DNA of 64,000 nt from Neonectria sp. B-13 (taxonomy: Eukaryota; Ascomycota; Sordariomycetes; Hypocreales; Nectriaceae): NCBI GenBank assembly GCA_002682825.1, contig NOKP01000021.1, forward strand, positions 558,001 to 622,000, in the 5' to 3' direction. Made by a program: the position numbers and the translations under genes. This document shows positions 10,176-20,836 of the stretch, piece after piece. Within the stretch, counting starts at the first letter, position 1. The number at the start of each line of letters is the position of its first letter. Below the pieces are notes generated by a model. That model searched no databases, was not told where the DNA came from, and worked only from the letters and a program-made list of their open reading frames with translations.

Positions 10176-10568
10176 ATGCCGGTTTCCAAGCAGGAGGGCA
10201 AGCCCGCAGCACCATCGAGCCGGGCTGTGCTCAACCCCACGCCCCGAATTACCGATGCTCCTGAGAAATCGTTAGCTCCCGAGGAAATCACCAGACAACT
10301 CCATGAGTTCGCAGCCGTTAAGCTAGGAGCCGGAGCCAAACAGATGGTACGAGCCGCTGCGGCCAAAACCACACCCTCTCCTGCTCCCGTCACAAGATAC
10401 CTTGAGTCGTCTGACTCCTGGGCAACCTACGTGCCTGATGGCCTGATCAGTGTGAGCCAGTGGACCGAGATCCTGGAAGAAGCCGAACGACGTTTCCTGC
10501 CAACCTCTAAACCTAAGATCTCACGGGCCGAGCGGATGGCAGAGCGCAGTCGACGCAAAGAAGATTAA
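10176..10568 (+). CDS. Small conserved-looking hypothetical protein, 130 aa
   Basis: Single exon. It begins MPVSKQEGKPAAP, has a central helix-prone segment (EEITRQLHEFAAVKLGAGAKQ, about 36-56) and a WATYVPDGLISVSQWTEILEE segment (about 82-102), and ends with a strongly basic RAERMAERSRRKED tail that could be a nuclear signal. The pattern of a short acidic/hydrophobic core flanked by a basic tail, and non-repetitive composition, support coding, but I do not recognise a family. Convergent with the C2H2 gene, with 200 bp between the stops. Its start is the only ATG giving a full-length frame. Confidence 0.6.
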   Translation: MPVSKQEGKPAAPSSRAVLNPTPRITDAPEKSLAPEEITRQLHEFAAVKLGAGAKQMVRAAAAKTTPSPAPVTRYLESSDSWATYVPDGLISVSQWTEILEEAERRFLPTSKPKISRAERMAERSRRKED

Positions 10569-10768
10569 GGCACTGGGAGGATTGGTGAATTTGGCTGAAA
10601 TAACCAACTCGAGTTCTTGCTCTTGTTGCTCGTTTCCATATCTCCAACGCCTTCAAAGAATTAGACGTGCGACACCGCGCACGGAGGATATTACAAGTAT
10701 CACTATAAATACACAGGCACAGCCCGGCCCTCGTCTCGTCATCAAGATTGCCATTTTCTTCACATCAC

Positions 10769-12976
10769 TCATTGAGGATTGAACCCCGTGTACCCGTTGT
10801 TGATGCCGTCGTAGCCCTGCGGATACATCTGCGGCATCCAGTTCATGTACTCGGTCTGCGGCGTCATGCCCCCCGCCGGCACGAACTGGTCGGGGATGCC
10901 CATGGTGCCGTCGTCCAGCTGCTGGTAGATGACGCTGTTGTTCCACGCTTGTACGGCGGCAGGGTCCATGGAAGCCGTCATGCCGAGCGGCGTTACGGAC
11001 GGCTGTCGCATCAGCGGCTCGTCAAAAGGGCCCGGCATCGACGTCGCCGGTAACACTTCGCGGACCGTCTCGGGCACCAGGCTGCTTCCTCGCCGCGGGC
11101 CGCCCTTGACCGTCCGGACGCTGTCCTTGTGTCCGAGTCCGAGGCCCATGACGCTGCCACTCTCTTCGGACCCGTCGTCCATGACCACGCCTGAGTCTGG
11201 CCGAGGTAGGATGCCCCTGCTCTTGCGTTGGACGATGGTCTGCGGGGTTTGGGTCTTTGTGATTTCGCTCTTCTTGTTGCTGCGGTTGGTGTAGGGCATG
11301 CTCTGCGCGTCTGCGATGCACTTGTCGAGCGTCTCGACGAAGCACTGGTGGAACTTGGTGGACAGGGTCTCTAGCGTGGCAGGGTTTGAGATCTTGTCGC
11401 GGAGGGATAGTTGCAGTTGCTGGAAAGAAACCAAGTAGTTTGACGTAAGCTCAAAATGCTCAATCACGGGGGTGAAGTCTAGTCGGGTCAGTAAGGCTGG
11501 AATCTCTGAGTTTCTAGCACACCTACCAAAAGCTTTGATGTCTCGGCCCTCATCGTCCGGGAAGAGGATGGTCCAGATCTCTCGCCACTGGATCTCCGGC
11601 GACGCGCCGCTCGCGCGCTTCCGACTCAGCAGCTTCGTGGCGGTGGACGAGTCAATGCCGCTTTCGACGTCGTGGTCGGTAATGTCGCAAATGAGCTCCT
11701 TTGGCAGCCGGCGGTGATCGCGCAGTTCCTTTCCCGTGGCAAAGTCGCGGTTGCACCTGTCGCACACGAAGGCGGTGGGGTCGTCCCGCTTGTGCTGCTT
11801 GACGATGTGTTGTCGCAGTTCTGCGAATTTGGGAAAGTACGTCATGGCGCAGCTGTGGTGGTCTCTCACGTTGAACCGGTGAGGGTTTCGCTTCCGGAAC
11901 GGGCAGCTCAGGCGGAGGTTCTCGTCTTCGCGCGGATTGGGGCGCGCGCGTTTGGTGGGCAGGTAGCCTGAGCCTTCACCGTCGCTGAACTCGTCGCCAT
12001 CGTCGTCGCGTTTTCCCAGCTTCTTTCTCTTGCCTCCTCTGCGAGGGTCGCCGCCCAATCCCTCCTGCGAGGGCGTCGACGAGGAGCTTGAGGTGGACAT
12101 GGTGTGCGACAGTTGAGTATCTGAAGGAGCCTTCCATATGTGCTTGTCAATGTCCTGGATGAAGTTGGCGACCAGACCGTGTGCGGTGGCGCGGGAAATG
12201 GCGGCCTCGTTGATGTCGATGCCGTAGACCAGCTGAAGGGTGCAGCCGAGCAGGACATCGGCGTCGTCTCTGGAGAGGTCGTCGGAGGTCGTGGAACTGC
12301 CCTCCCATTTCTGGGTGTTGGCGTCGCATTCCCCATCGGCGTCGGTTTCGGTGTCGGCATCACCATCGGCGTCGGCGTCGGCAATGTCGAAAGACTCGAC
12401 TTCTGTGCTGGTGTCTTCCTCCTTGACGGGCGACTCGGTGACGGGGCTCACAGGCTGCGACCGTCTGGAGGGGTGGTGATCCTCGCGCAGCTGGCGGATC
12501 TTGAGCTCAAAGTCCGGGTAGCCGGTGATAATAGGCCCGTCGTCTTCGTCGTTGACAAAGGTCGAGCAGGTGCCGTTGGAAGGTTGGTGGCGGTGGCATA
12601 TGCGACTGGTGGGCCTGGAGTTGGAGTCGTCGATGCTGGCGGATGCGAACATGTCCTGGACGTCGCTGGCGTAGCTGGTGCTGATGGGGCTGGCCAGCGT
12701 GGAGAGCGAATGCGTGGTGGCCGAGTCCGGGATGTTGGCGGACGAGATGCTGCTGATGGACGACTCGGTGGGCGATCTCAGGCGGAATGCGCCCGGCGCG
12801 AAATGGAGGCTCTCGGGGACTCGCCTGGAGCGCGCATCGCTGCGAGTACCAGTGGCGAGGTTGGGGAACTTGGACGACAGCTGGAGGCCTGTGCCCGGCG
12901 CCGGGTCGCTGTGGCGGGCATCGCGGATGCGGAGGGGGAGGTGGTGGAGGCCGGTTTCTGGGAAGCGGTCCGTCAT
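10769..12976 (-). CDS. C2H2 zinc-finger protein, 719 aa spliced (735 aa unspliced)
   Basis: Start set at MTDRFPETGL (12976). An upstream in-frame ATG at 13141 would add 55 residues including nine His encoded by a trinucleotide repeat, probably leader. A Ser-rich N-terminal third and an Asp/Ala acidic repeat (DADADGDADTE) precede a basic KRKKLGKRDDD region. At about residues 350-440 is a fungal C2H2 block: SCPFRKRNPHRFNVRDHHSC, then FAELRQHIVKQH, then FVCDRCNRDFATGKELRDH. WREIWTILFPDD follows, as in fungal proteins of this type. Between GRDIKAF and DFTPVIEHFEL lies a 48-bp GT-AG intron (11479-11526, length divisible by 3, no stop), so exons are 11527-12976 and 10769-11478. Likely a nuclear regulator; DNA binding is inferred. 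Confidence 0.82.
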   Translation of the reverse strand: MTDRFPETGLHHLPLRIRDARHSDPAPGTGLQLSSKFPNLATGTRSDARSRRVPESLHFAPGAFRLRSPTESSISSISSANIPDSATTHSLSTLASPISTSYASDVQDMFASASIDDSNSRPTSRICHRHQPSNGTCSTFVNDEDDGPIITGYPDFELKIRQLREDHHPSRRSQPVSPVTESPVKEEDTSTEVESFDIADADADGDADTETDADGECDANTQKWEGSSTTSDDLSRDDADVLLGCTLQLVYGIDINEAAISRATAHGLVANFIQDIDKHIWKAPSDTQLSHTMSTSSSSSTPSQEGLGGDPRRGGKRKKLGKRDDDGDEFSDGEGSGYLPTKRARPNPREDENLRLSCPFRKRNPHRFNVRDHHSCAMTYFPKFAELRQHIVKQHKRDDPTAFVCDRCNRDFATGKELRDHRRLPKELICDITDHDVESGIDSSTATKLLSRKRASGASPEIQWREIWTILFPDDEGRDIKAFGRCARNSEIPALLTRLDFTPVIEHFELTSNYLVSFQQLQLSLRDKISNPATLETLSTKFHQCFVETLDKCIADAQSMPYTNRSNKKSEITKTQTPQTIVQRKSRGILPRPDSGVVMDDGSEESGSVMGLGLGHKDSVRTVKGGPRRGSSLVPETVREVLPATSMPGPFDEPLMRQPSVTPLGMTASMDPAAVQAWNNSVIYQQLDDGTMGIPDQFVPAGGMTPQTEYMNWMPQMYPQGYDGINNGYTGFNPQ

Positions 12977-13204
12977 TGAGGAGGTTGGGAATTGGCCGTA
13001 GCTCTTGTGGTGATGATGATGATGATGGTGGTGGACGGTGGACGGTGGGTTGAAAGGAGCGACAAGCGACGACACAGGCTGCCGGGTTGAGTCTGCGACT
13101 TGATTCTGCGTGTCAATTAAACAGACAACCAAGGGAATCAATGCAACGTCGATTGCTGGAGGGACTCGGACCGCACAAGGGACTGGGCGCGGGTGAGGAC
13201 AGAG

Positions 13205-13244
13205 GGGTTAAAGAGGGTTAAAGAGGGTTAAAGAGGGTCAAAGA
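13205..13244. repeat. Tandem repeat, 4 x 10 bp
   Basis: Four copies of GGGTTAAAGA (the last has GGGTCAAAGA). The period of one helical turn puts all G-triplets on one face of the DNA. It lies about 230 bp upstream of the C2H2 start codon. Confidence 0.9.
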
Positions 13245-13560
13245 GCGTGTAGATAGATGGATGTATCGAGAAGTTGGAAGAGCGAGAGTGAGTGAGTGAG
13301 TGAGAGAGTTCGACGATGAATAGGGAAAAGGGAAAAGGAATGTCGAAAAGCTGGGCCAGGCTGCAGGAACTAGAAACACAACACGGCGGCCATGTGCAGG
13401 ATAAGTTAATGAAAGGAACGACTCGACTGACGAAAGACCGACAAATACAGCCAAGTCATCCGTCATCCGTCAGCCGTCATCCACTCTCGAGTCTGCCCCG
13501 AACTCCGTCTCGTCTTGTCTCGTCTCGTGTGCGTCTCCTCGGTGGTTAAAGTCCTAGTTG

Positions 13561-13592
13561 GTTGCCTCGCTGCCTCGCTGCCTCACTGCCTC
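13561..13592. repeat. Tandem repeat, 4 x 8 bp
   Basis: Four copies of an 8-bp unit close to GCTGCCTC, with single changes in copies one and four. Confidence 0.85.
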
Positions 13593-14391
13593 GTTTTCAG
13601 CAACTCGAGCAACCTCTACAATTGCAGGTCAACTCCAACTACTGCATGTCACAGGGGCGGAGCCATCCTCCAAAGGCCACTCACAAACCCGCGCGCGCCC
13701 GTTTCGATCCACTCGCGGGGTCCCGCAACGGGAAACGATCCCTGGCGACCCCATGCTTGCTCGCCGCTGATTCGCTCGTGATGGCCGCTGTTTCACGGGC
13801 AGAATCGATGCAAGGCAGATGGTACGACGAGGCCTGGACGACGCCCGGTCAGCCCTACAATACCTGCTACTCGTCAGGAACAGCCTGGACCGACCGCGAA
13901 AAGGGAATGAAAAGGTGAGTCTAGTCTGTTTCAGCCTCTGGGCCTGGACGCTCGAACATGTTTGAGGGCGAGTCTGACGTTGTCGGTGTTGTGCATCATG
14001 ACGGTGTCCACTGTCCATTGGGAAGCGAGGTCAGACCCAGCTGGCGGCTGCTGGCTGATCATGGCTACGACGAGGAAGGAATGTGGGTGGTCTCCATGGA
14101 TGGGTATTTTAATTAGCCGCCTTCTAAGGGGCTTCTGGTTTCTGACTCTGGCTCAACGCCAAACTATTAATATCCCCGGCCCCCACGGCTGGAATAAGTC
14201 TGGCTTCCTCCATCATCAGGCAGACGCGACTAACCCATCCTCGGAACAACACCTGCAAAGTCTAAAAAGGTGGAATCTCTTTTCAGTCGACCAGAATAAT
14301 ATACAGACAATATGTACAGAATGATGAATACACGTAGCTACTAATCAAGCAGCGGATAGAGGGCCGGATCGTATTACACCTGCGAATCGTC

Positions 14392-16319
14392 TTAGAACAA
14401 GCTCACCAACACAAACGAAGCCGCAAGCACAACAGCGAGCGCACCCGCACCAGGTGCACCCGCCGCCGCGCTCCCGGCGTTCGTCTTCTTCTCGGGGGCA
14501 GCATGTACCTTGCTCAGCGTGATGTTGAACGCAGGGTTCTTGACCTTAATCTCCGAGTCGTCCTCGACAAAGACGAACTCGTCCAGGCTGAGGAAGTCGT
14601 ACGTCTGTCGGTCCTGCGAGAACCACGTCTGGCAGCTGCCGTCCTTGAAGAACAGCTTGCTGTCCAGCACCGCATCCACCGTCGCGTTGCTGAAGTCGAA
14701 CACGGCCCGCCACGCCGCCGAGCCCTTGGTCTCCAGGTTGGTCGGGTACACGCGCGCCGACACGGGCGGCGGGCTGCTGACCTTGCCCGTCTCCAGCGTA
14801 GCCCACGAGTAGCCGCCGATGTTGGTGAGCACGTCGTACCCGCGCACCTGCCACTGCGAGATGAGCAGCCCGGGGCCGTCGTCGATCTTGAAGGTGATGC
14901 TGGAGTTGGTCGACCGCTCCGTGTACTCGCCCACGTACGCCGCCTTGGCCTCTTCGCGGCCCGCGGCCTCGATGGCCGGGAGGAGGCTCTGGATCACGGC
15001 GCTGAAGGCAATGGCCGGTGCGTAGCGGACCGACGCCTCGGCGCCGGCCATGATGACCGTGATGACGAGGTCGTAGTCCGGGACAACGCCGGTGAGCGTG
15101 TGGTACAGGCCGAGATCGCCGCTCTTGGAGTAGACGTCGATCAGGCGGCCGTCGGAAGTGACGTTGTCGGTGCGGAGGATCTCCCACGGGTGTCCGACCA
15201 TGTAGCCCCACGACGAAGTAGAAGAGGCCGGCTTCATCCACCGGCGAGTCTCCATGGGGGACAGCAGCTTGTGGGTGAGGATGGCCTCGCCAAACGCTTG
15301 CAAGTCGCTCAGGGACGAGTAGAAGCCACCAGCACTATCATTGTCAGCGATCCATTCAGCTAGGATTAGGTCAACTCGACTTACCCGTCAAACACCTCGA
15401 GAGTAGAGTTCCAGGTACCCTCGCCCTCGGGGATGAAGATGTCCTTGGAAGAAGGCGTCTCGCCGGTAGAGGTGTGATCCATGCCGACAACGTCCAAGAT
15501 GTCGCGGGTAACAACCTCGTGGAGGGTCTTGTTGCTGGCTGCCTCCACCACCAGAGCCAGCATGGCAATGCCGATGTTGGAGTAGACAGGGTTCGTGTAA
15601 GGCGAGTACACGGGAGGGCGGCGGTTGACCTGGTCCAGAAGATCCTCCTTGGAGCAGGGAATCGTTCCAGGGAGGCCGGAACACGATGGGCCAGTCTTCT
15701 TGGAGAACTCGGGGAGGCCCATCTGCACCCAGGCCTCGGAGCCAACGACACCGAGATCTTGGGCCACTTCTGAAGTCAGTACTGAGTTATGTGTGTTGGG
15801 AGGGTCTTGCTTACAGTCAGTGCCGAGACCCGAGAGGTGGCCGGCGAGAGCACCGACGGTGATCTCTTCCCAGTCCAAGGACAGAACCGGGTCGTCGGTA
15901 GCCGTCTTGTTCAGCTGGGGAAGGTACTTCAACACCGAAGCGTTCATGTCAATGTCGGAGTTCTGGAGCGCGGCGAGCACGGTGAACATCTTGGAGACAC
16001 TGGCGATTCTGTACATGGTGTCATCGCCGATTTTCTGAGCACCGGATCCGGCGTTTGGCGGCGTGAAGTGGTAAGTGAACAGGGGGTCATCCTCGTGGAT
16101 CGACTTGACGCCGATGGAGAGGGCAGAAGTCTCAAACAGCGAAGAAGTCTGCTCATCAAGAGCGTCTTTCAGAGCCGAGACTGCGTTCTTGACGCCTTTG
16201 CTCTGGCTGGGGGCCTGGGGAGCTGGGAAGACGGCGCCCATCGGAGGACAGGCCTTTGCATCGACGAGGGCGAAGGCGCCGACGGCCAAGACGGCGGCCA
16301 GCTTAGAGAGCGACGGCAT
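14392..16319 (-). CDS. Secreted, probably GPI-anchored beta-lactamase-fold serine hydrolase, 609 aa
   Basis: Three exons: 15815-16319, 15385-15766 and 14392-15334; introns of 48 and 50 bp. Start MPSLSKLAAV gives a clean signal peptide (hydrophobic AVLAVGAFALVDA, cleavage near AKA). The class C/penicillin-binding fold is shown by SxxK in YRIASVSKMFT and YxN in NPVYSNIGIAM, the two active-site motifs, followed by a long C-terminal domain typical of the fungal ARB_00930-like family. Several N-glycosylation sequons are present. The end KKTNAGSAAAGAPGAGALAV followed by a hydrophobic tail is a GPI-attachment pattern. Substrate unknown; family members are hydrolases rather than proven antibiotic-resistance enzymes. 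The 48-bp intron keeps frame if retained. A paralogue lies at 52525. Confidence 0.9.
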
Positions 16320-17902
16320 TGTGGAGGAGACCGAGAATGGAAGAGACAGGAATACAAGAGAAGAGGGAAAGACCAAGCAATGAAAGGAATTGCTGGTGTG
16401 GAAGGTGGATGAGAGGACTGGATGGTTCAGACTTTGAATAGCTCGTGAAGCTGGACACATTATATAGAACTCGAAGAATCAACACTCAACAGGGTCAACT
16501 ACCAAAACACACTAACACAGGGTCCCCATGCAGACAGACTCCAGGTCCAAGCCCCCATTGAATGAATGCATTGGATCAAAATGAAGGGATCTCCATCTCC
16601 ATGGTGAACCAAGGAGTCCGAGACTACGCGCCAAGCCTCCTCCAGCAATTTGAACAACACGCGCGCCGAGTGTAAGATGCGTTCCCTTTGCTGACATGAA
16701 GGGGCTACATCTTGTCAGCCGGCAGCTAATCTCGGACCCGGAGGAGTGCGAGCTCGGTGGCAGCGATTCCGGGGCAGCAACGGTCGAAGTTTCGGCTTCC
16801 AAGCTTGTTCGGACGCGGGAAGTTGTGGGGATCGAGGAAGTCCGAGGTCTCGAGTCCGAGCGGACCAATGAGATGGAGTGCGAGGCGCGGGAATAGGGAC
16901 GGGCAAGGGGAGGCGAAGCAGATGGCAGTGTGGAGACGGGGTCCGGGATAGGTAGTAGGGCTGACAGGACAGGGAGATGGCTGTTGTGGCTAGGTTTTCT
17001 AGATGGAGGAAGAGAGGACGACGATCAAGTTAATCCATCAGGCGATGATGTCTTCCTGCCCTTCTAGGCGGCTGTTGGGTTGCATTCCATTGAAGAGGAT
17101 GAACTGGTAATTTGGAGATGGTCAGACGCGTTGCTCCGTTAATAAGTGGAGGGTCACCATTGGGAGACGCACGCAATACGAATATACGAGAGTGACTATT
17201 CGAGTGAAGTTCAATCAGATGTATTACCAATCATCTGTATTATCAATCTTCCATGGCTCACTACGCTGATCAAAATACGAAGCCGCCGCTGCTGTCTTGC
17301 TCGCAATAGACAACTCAAACACTGAGACCCAACCGCACGTTCCCACACCTTCTCGGCATCATCCGTCCCTGAAATGAAGCTTCTATTATATACGTGTAGC
17401 AAAGACCCTAAATAAAGTTGAAACGTCCAAGGCCAATCCTCCTCTTCCCTGTCATTTCTTAGTCTACCTTTATCCTCTTGGCCAGAACCCAATTCTTCCA
17501 TTGCATTGACCCATCCGCATCCGACATGGATCAGCCCGGTCTCACCCACCTCGACTTTGCAGCGCCACCCGCTACTCACGCGCGATTGGAAGCTGACAGG
17601 GGCACAGCGCCTCCCTACAGCCCTTTTGCGACGCTGCTCGGGGGCAGGGCAAGGCCTAAACAGGCGCGCGGGCGTGGGGCCTGGACCATTTCCCCCGGGC
17701 CCTCGCAATTGCGTCCCTTACAAGCACGGCCGTCCACCCAGCGCAGCGGTTGCTCGAGACAGGACCACGGTGCAGGCGAATCCCGCTTCCTTGCGTTTTC
17801 CATTTATTCTGCTTGGCCCGCTCGGACTTGACCTCTCGGACTCTTGTTCTCTGCACTGCGAGACTCGTCGGTTCATCCATCCCATCCTATTCATCCTACG
17901 TC
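16320..17902. other. Divergent intergenic region (1.6 kb)
   Basis: Shared upstream region of the beta-lactamase-like gene (left) and the Zn2Cys6 factor (right). Open frames here (for example minus 17211-17708) are Pro/Arg/Gly-rich and look like GC-driven chance. A CGG-AC-CCG palindrome near 16734 is of the type bound by Zn2Cys6 dimers. No gene supported. Confidence 0.5.
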
Positions 17903-19804
17903 ATGCTGTCTCTCCCGTCGCAAGACTACTCGCGGTCACCTTCACCAAGGCCCTCCGGCCGCAAGGGCAACAAAAAGGTGCGCACCGGGTGCATCACTTG
18001 CAAGTCAGTCCCTCGCCCGCTCCCTCTATAAACCATCCTCCCGCTGACCTGTCTTCCCCCCTAAAGAATTCGCAAAGTCAAGTGCGATGAGGCCAAGCCG
18101 CACTGCCTGCGCTGCGTCAAGACCGGTCGCCAGTGCGACGGCTACCGCCCCGCGAGCCCGGCCCGCTCCACCCCGGAGCCGATGGGCCTCAGCCCCGTGC
18201 CCGGCTTCGGAACCGCGCAGGAGGCCCACGCCTTCGACTACTACCGCGGCCGCTCCGCCCGCATCCTCTCCGGCGCCGTCGACGCGCCCTTCTGGGGCGG
18301 CCTGGTCCTCAAGATGAGCGCCTCCGAGCCCGCCGTGCGCCACGCCATCCTCGCCGTCAGCAGCCTGCATGAGTGCGTCGAGACCAAGAACGCCACCGGC
18401 CGCGAGCTGGACCGCAGCTTTGCCTTCCGCGAGTACGGCAACGCCATCCGCTCGCTGCGCAACTGGGCCCAGCGCGATGAGCCTTCGGCCGTGCCGCTGC
18501 TCGTGTGCATCCTCTTCGTGTGCATCGAGTTCCTCGCCGACCGCGACGCCGCGTCGCAGATGCACATCAGTCAGGGCCGGAAGATCCTCTCCGGGCTGCC
18601 CAGCGGCCATTCCCCGTCCATGGAGATGGTCAAGCAGTCGCTCGTCCCCATATACGCCCGTCTGAGCCTGGCGAGTTTCCTCTTCGGTACCCGTCCAGCC
18701 ACCATCCCGGCGCATCTGAAGAGCTGGACCGAGGTGCCAGCCATGTTCTCGTCCCTGGACGAAGCGCGGTGCGGCCTCTATCTTGTCCTCGACGAAGGGC
18801 TGCAGTTCGGCGCCCAGGCGCACGGGGTGGCCTTCAACCCGGCCACCGACGCCCAGGCGATGCGCGGTCTCCAGGCCGAGCAGCAGCGCATCATGACTCA
18901 GCTGGCCCGCTGGTTCACTGCCTTCACCGTGCTGATATCCATGAGCCCGCAGTCGCCGGCCTCGGAGAACATCCAGAACCTGCTCCGCATCTACCACCAG
19001 GCCGCGACCGTGTGGGTGTCGACGGCGCTGCAGCGCGACGAGCTCAAGTACGACGCCCACCTGTCCGCCTTCGCCTCCATCATCTCACTCGCGTCGTCCA
19101 TCATCGGCTCCGTGCCCACCAACACCAGGATGGAGGCCTTCAGTTTCGAGACGGAGCTGGTGGCGCCTGTTTATTGGACGGCCACCAAGTGTCGTCACCC
19201 GTTGCTGCGGCGAGCGGCTCTTCAGCTCCTGACGCGGGACCAGATGCGGGATCGGAGAGAGAACCTGTGGCATGTTAGGGAGACGACTGTCATTGCTGCG
19301 CGGGTCATTGAGAAGGAAGAGGCTGAGTTTGCGGATGTCTTTAGCGAGGCGTCGTCTCCGACATATTGGGGCCACAGTTCGCATACCTCCTTGTCTTCTG
19401 GCCGTAGTCGATCGAGCTCTGAAACCCGACCGACCTCCCCAGAACTCAAGATCTGCGTGACGCAGCCGCCGTCTCTCACCCCCCCACCACTCTCATTTAC
19501 AGATCCCATGCCGGACCCGATATCCGGCGACACCCCTGCCTCTGAGCCCTCAGCGTCGCCAGAGTCGTACGACGAGCCGCCGTCGCCGACAACCATGGCG
19601 GTGGAGGCGATGCAGCAGCTGGATCTCTCGGACGTCAAGGCGAACAGGCTGGAGGCGCCATTTGGGATCCCCGAGTCGCAGCGCATCAAAAATGCCGTCA
19701 TTGGCCCGGTAGAGGGAAATGGGATATGGACGACCTTCTTTAAGGAGCCCCCGCCGGGGCAGACGGAGTGGGACGTCTGCAGGGAGTTTCTGAGATGCTC
19801 ATGA
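17903..19804 (+). CDS. Zn2Cys6 transcription factor, 612 aa
   Basis: Two exons, 17903-18003 and 18067-19804, with a 63-bp intron (18004-18066) inside the zinc cluster. The spliced start reads KKVRTGCITCK then IRKVKCDEAKPHCLRC and GRQCDGYRP, giving the six cysteines CX2CX6CX5CX2CX6C-like spacing of a fungal binuclear cluster. It is followed by a fungal_trans_2 (DUF3468)-like region: RSARILSGAVDAPFWGGLVL, AVRHAILAVSSLHE, and ALQRDEL. The C-terminal quarter is Ser/Pro-rich. The intron inside the DNA-binding domain is common for this family. The most likely role is a pathway-specific nuclear regulator; its target is unknown. The divergent neighbour is the beta-lactamase-like gene, but a regulatory link is only a guess. 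Confidence 0.92.
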
Positions 19805-20020
19805 GCTGGATGATTCAAGGAGGCTATGTGATACAAGAAGCGTGCATGATTACGATTAGATATACCCCGTTTTTCCTTAAACTGTGTCATTTCATCACTG
19901 GCGCTGGTGTGATATTCATCTCTGGTGACCGCACTAACAACATTGAATTCGAATGTCAGCTGTATTCGTGAACAGTATCATGGGTATCAATTAGTCGTAA
20001 ATATAACTGCCTGGGCTTTA

Positions 20021-20836
20021 CTAGCCCCTTGCAGCCTCTCTCCTTTGTGGGGCAGATGCCGCCGCCAGCTTCCTCCTCTTATTCCTTTCATCCTGCTCCG
20101 CCAGCACTTTAGCTGTCAACGACGCAGCAAACGAATTGTTGATGCCGCTGATCCTAGAGTCCTCGCGCTTCTTGCCGTTCTTGTTTTCTGCAACGGAGGC
20201 GTCCTTCTTAGCCTTGCTCTCCTCCTCCTTGACGTCGTCGCCCTTGCGCTTCTTCTTCTTCTCTGACTTGTCCTTCTTCAGGGTATGTGTGAGCCCCTGA
20301 CTTCTCAGACCCTCGATGCGGGTCTCCAGCCGACCGACATCCGCCTCGGTTGTCGCAAGCAGAGGGATGATATTTTCCTTGGCAAACTCCTCGGCACACT
20401 CTGGACAGGTCTTCTCCTGTATTTCCTTCATGGCCGCCTCGGCGAAGACATGGCCGCAAGGAACCAAGTAGACGGTCTTGGTTGAAGGACCCAGTTCCTT
20501 CATGGAAATGGGACAGACCAGGCCGTTTCCATCCTTGGAGACCTTGAGCTTCGTGACGTCGCGGAGTGACTTGATTCCCAGGCTGGACGGCGTCACCTCG
20601 GCGGGTTCGTCAGAGGGCATCAGGCCGTTCAGGACAGCCTCGTAGTTGTACAGTCGGCCGCGCCAGTCGGAGACGAGGTTGTCGAGGTCGATGGGGTCGC
20701 CGCTAAGGGCGCAGTGCGCCCAGGCATGGCTCAGCGACTCGAGGGCGGTTGCTTTGAGCTCGGAGACGGTGGGATTGCGCGCGGCGTTCTTGACGAGTTC
20801 GCGCCGCTTGGGGATGGAGCCGCCGTCGTTGCCCAT
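20021..20836 (-). CDS. rtf2: Replication termination factor Rtf2, 271 aa
   Basis: Single exon. The N-terminus MGNDGGSIPKRRELVK is diagnostic for Rtf2, which in fission yeast helps pausing at the RTS1 barrier and in animals acts at stalled forks. A U-box/RING-like core follows: LVCPISMKELG, LVPCGHVFAEAAMKE and CPECAEEF (about residues 105-150), with the reduced ligand set typical of Rtf2 C2HC2-type fingers. The C-terminus is highly charged (KKDKSEKKKKRKGDD) and nuclear-signal-like. Length is normal. Head-to-head with TOR, 813 bp apart. Confidence 0.95.
   Translation of the reverse strand: MGNDGGSIPKRRELVKNAARNPTVSELKATALESLSHAWAHCALSGDPIDLDNLVSDWRGRLYNYEAVLNGLMPSDEPAEVTPSSLGIKSLRDVTKLKVSKDGNGLVCPISMKELGPSTKTVYLVPCGHVFAEAAMKEIQEKTCPECAEEFAKENIIPLLATTEADVGRLETRIEGLRSQGLTHTLKKDKSEKKKKRKGDDVKEEESKAKKDASVAENKNGKKREDSRISGINNSFAASLTAKVLAEQDERNKRRKLAAASAPQRREAARG

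Larger units (their letters stand above)
12977..14391. other. Intergenic region with several simple repeats
   Basis: About 1.4 kb: the C2H2 gene's leader and promoter, then the 3' flank of the beta-lactamase-like gene. Contains a (GGGTTAAAGA)n array (13205-13244), a GAGT-rich stretch near 13290, and a GCTGCCTC array near 13561. A 118-codon frame at 13562-13918 begins inside the repeat and has no protein-like features. No gene seen. Confidence 0.6.

Noticed and set aside
12140..12979. 279-codon plus-strand frame over the C2H2 gene
   Set aside because: Val/Gly-rich reverse of the real gene; GC-rich codons leave no stops.
13562..13918. Plus-strand 118-codon frame downstream of the simple repeat
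   Set aside because: Begins in an 8-bp repeat, Arg/Ser/Pro-rich, no splice or homologue-like features.
14503..15363. 286-codon plus-strand frame over the left beta-lactamase-like gene
   Set aside because: Antisense shadow; the minus strand carries SxxK, signal peptide and splice-consistent exons.
17211..17708. Minus-strand 165-codon frame in the divergent promoter
   Set aside because: Low-complexity GC-rich start and no family resemblance.
18026..19060. 344-codon minus-strand frame over the Zn2Cys6 gene
   Set aside because: Shadow; Arg/Gly/His-rich with no domain.
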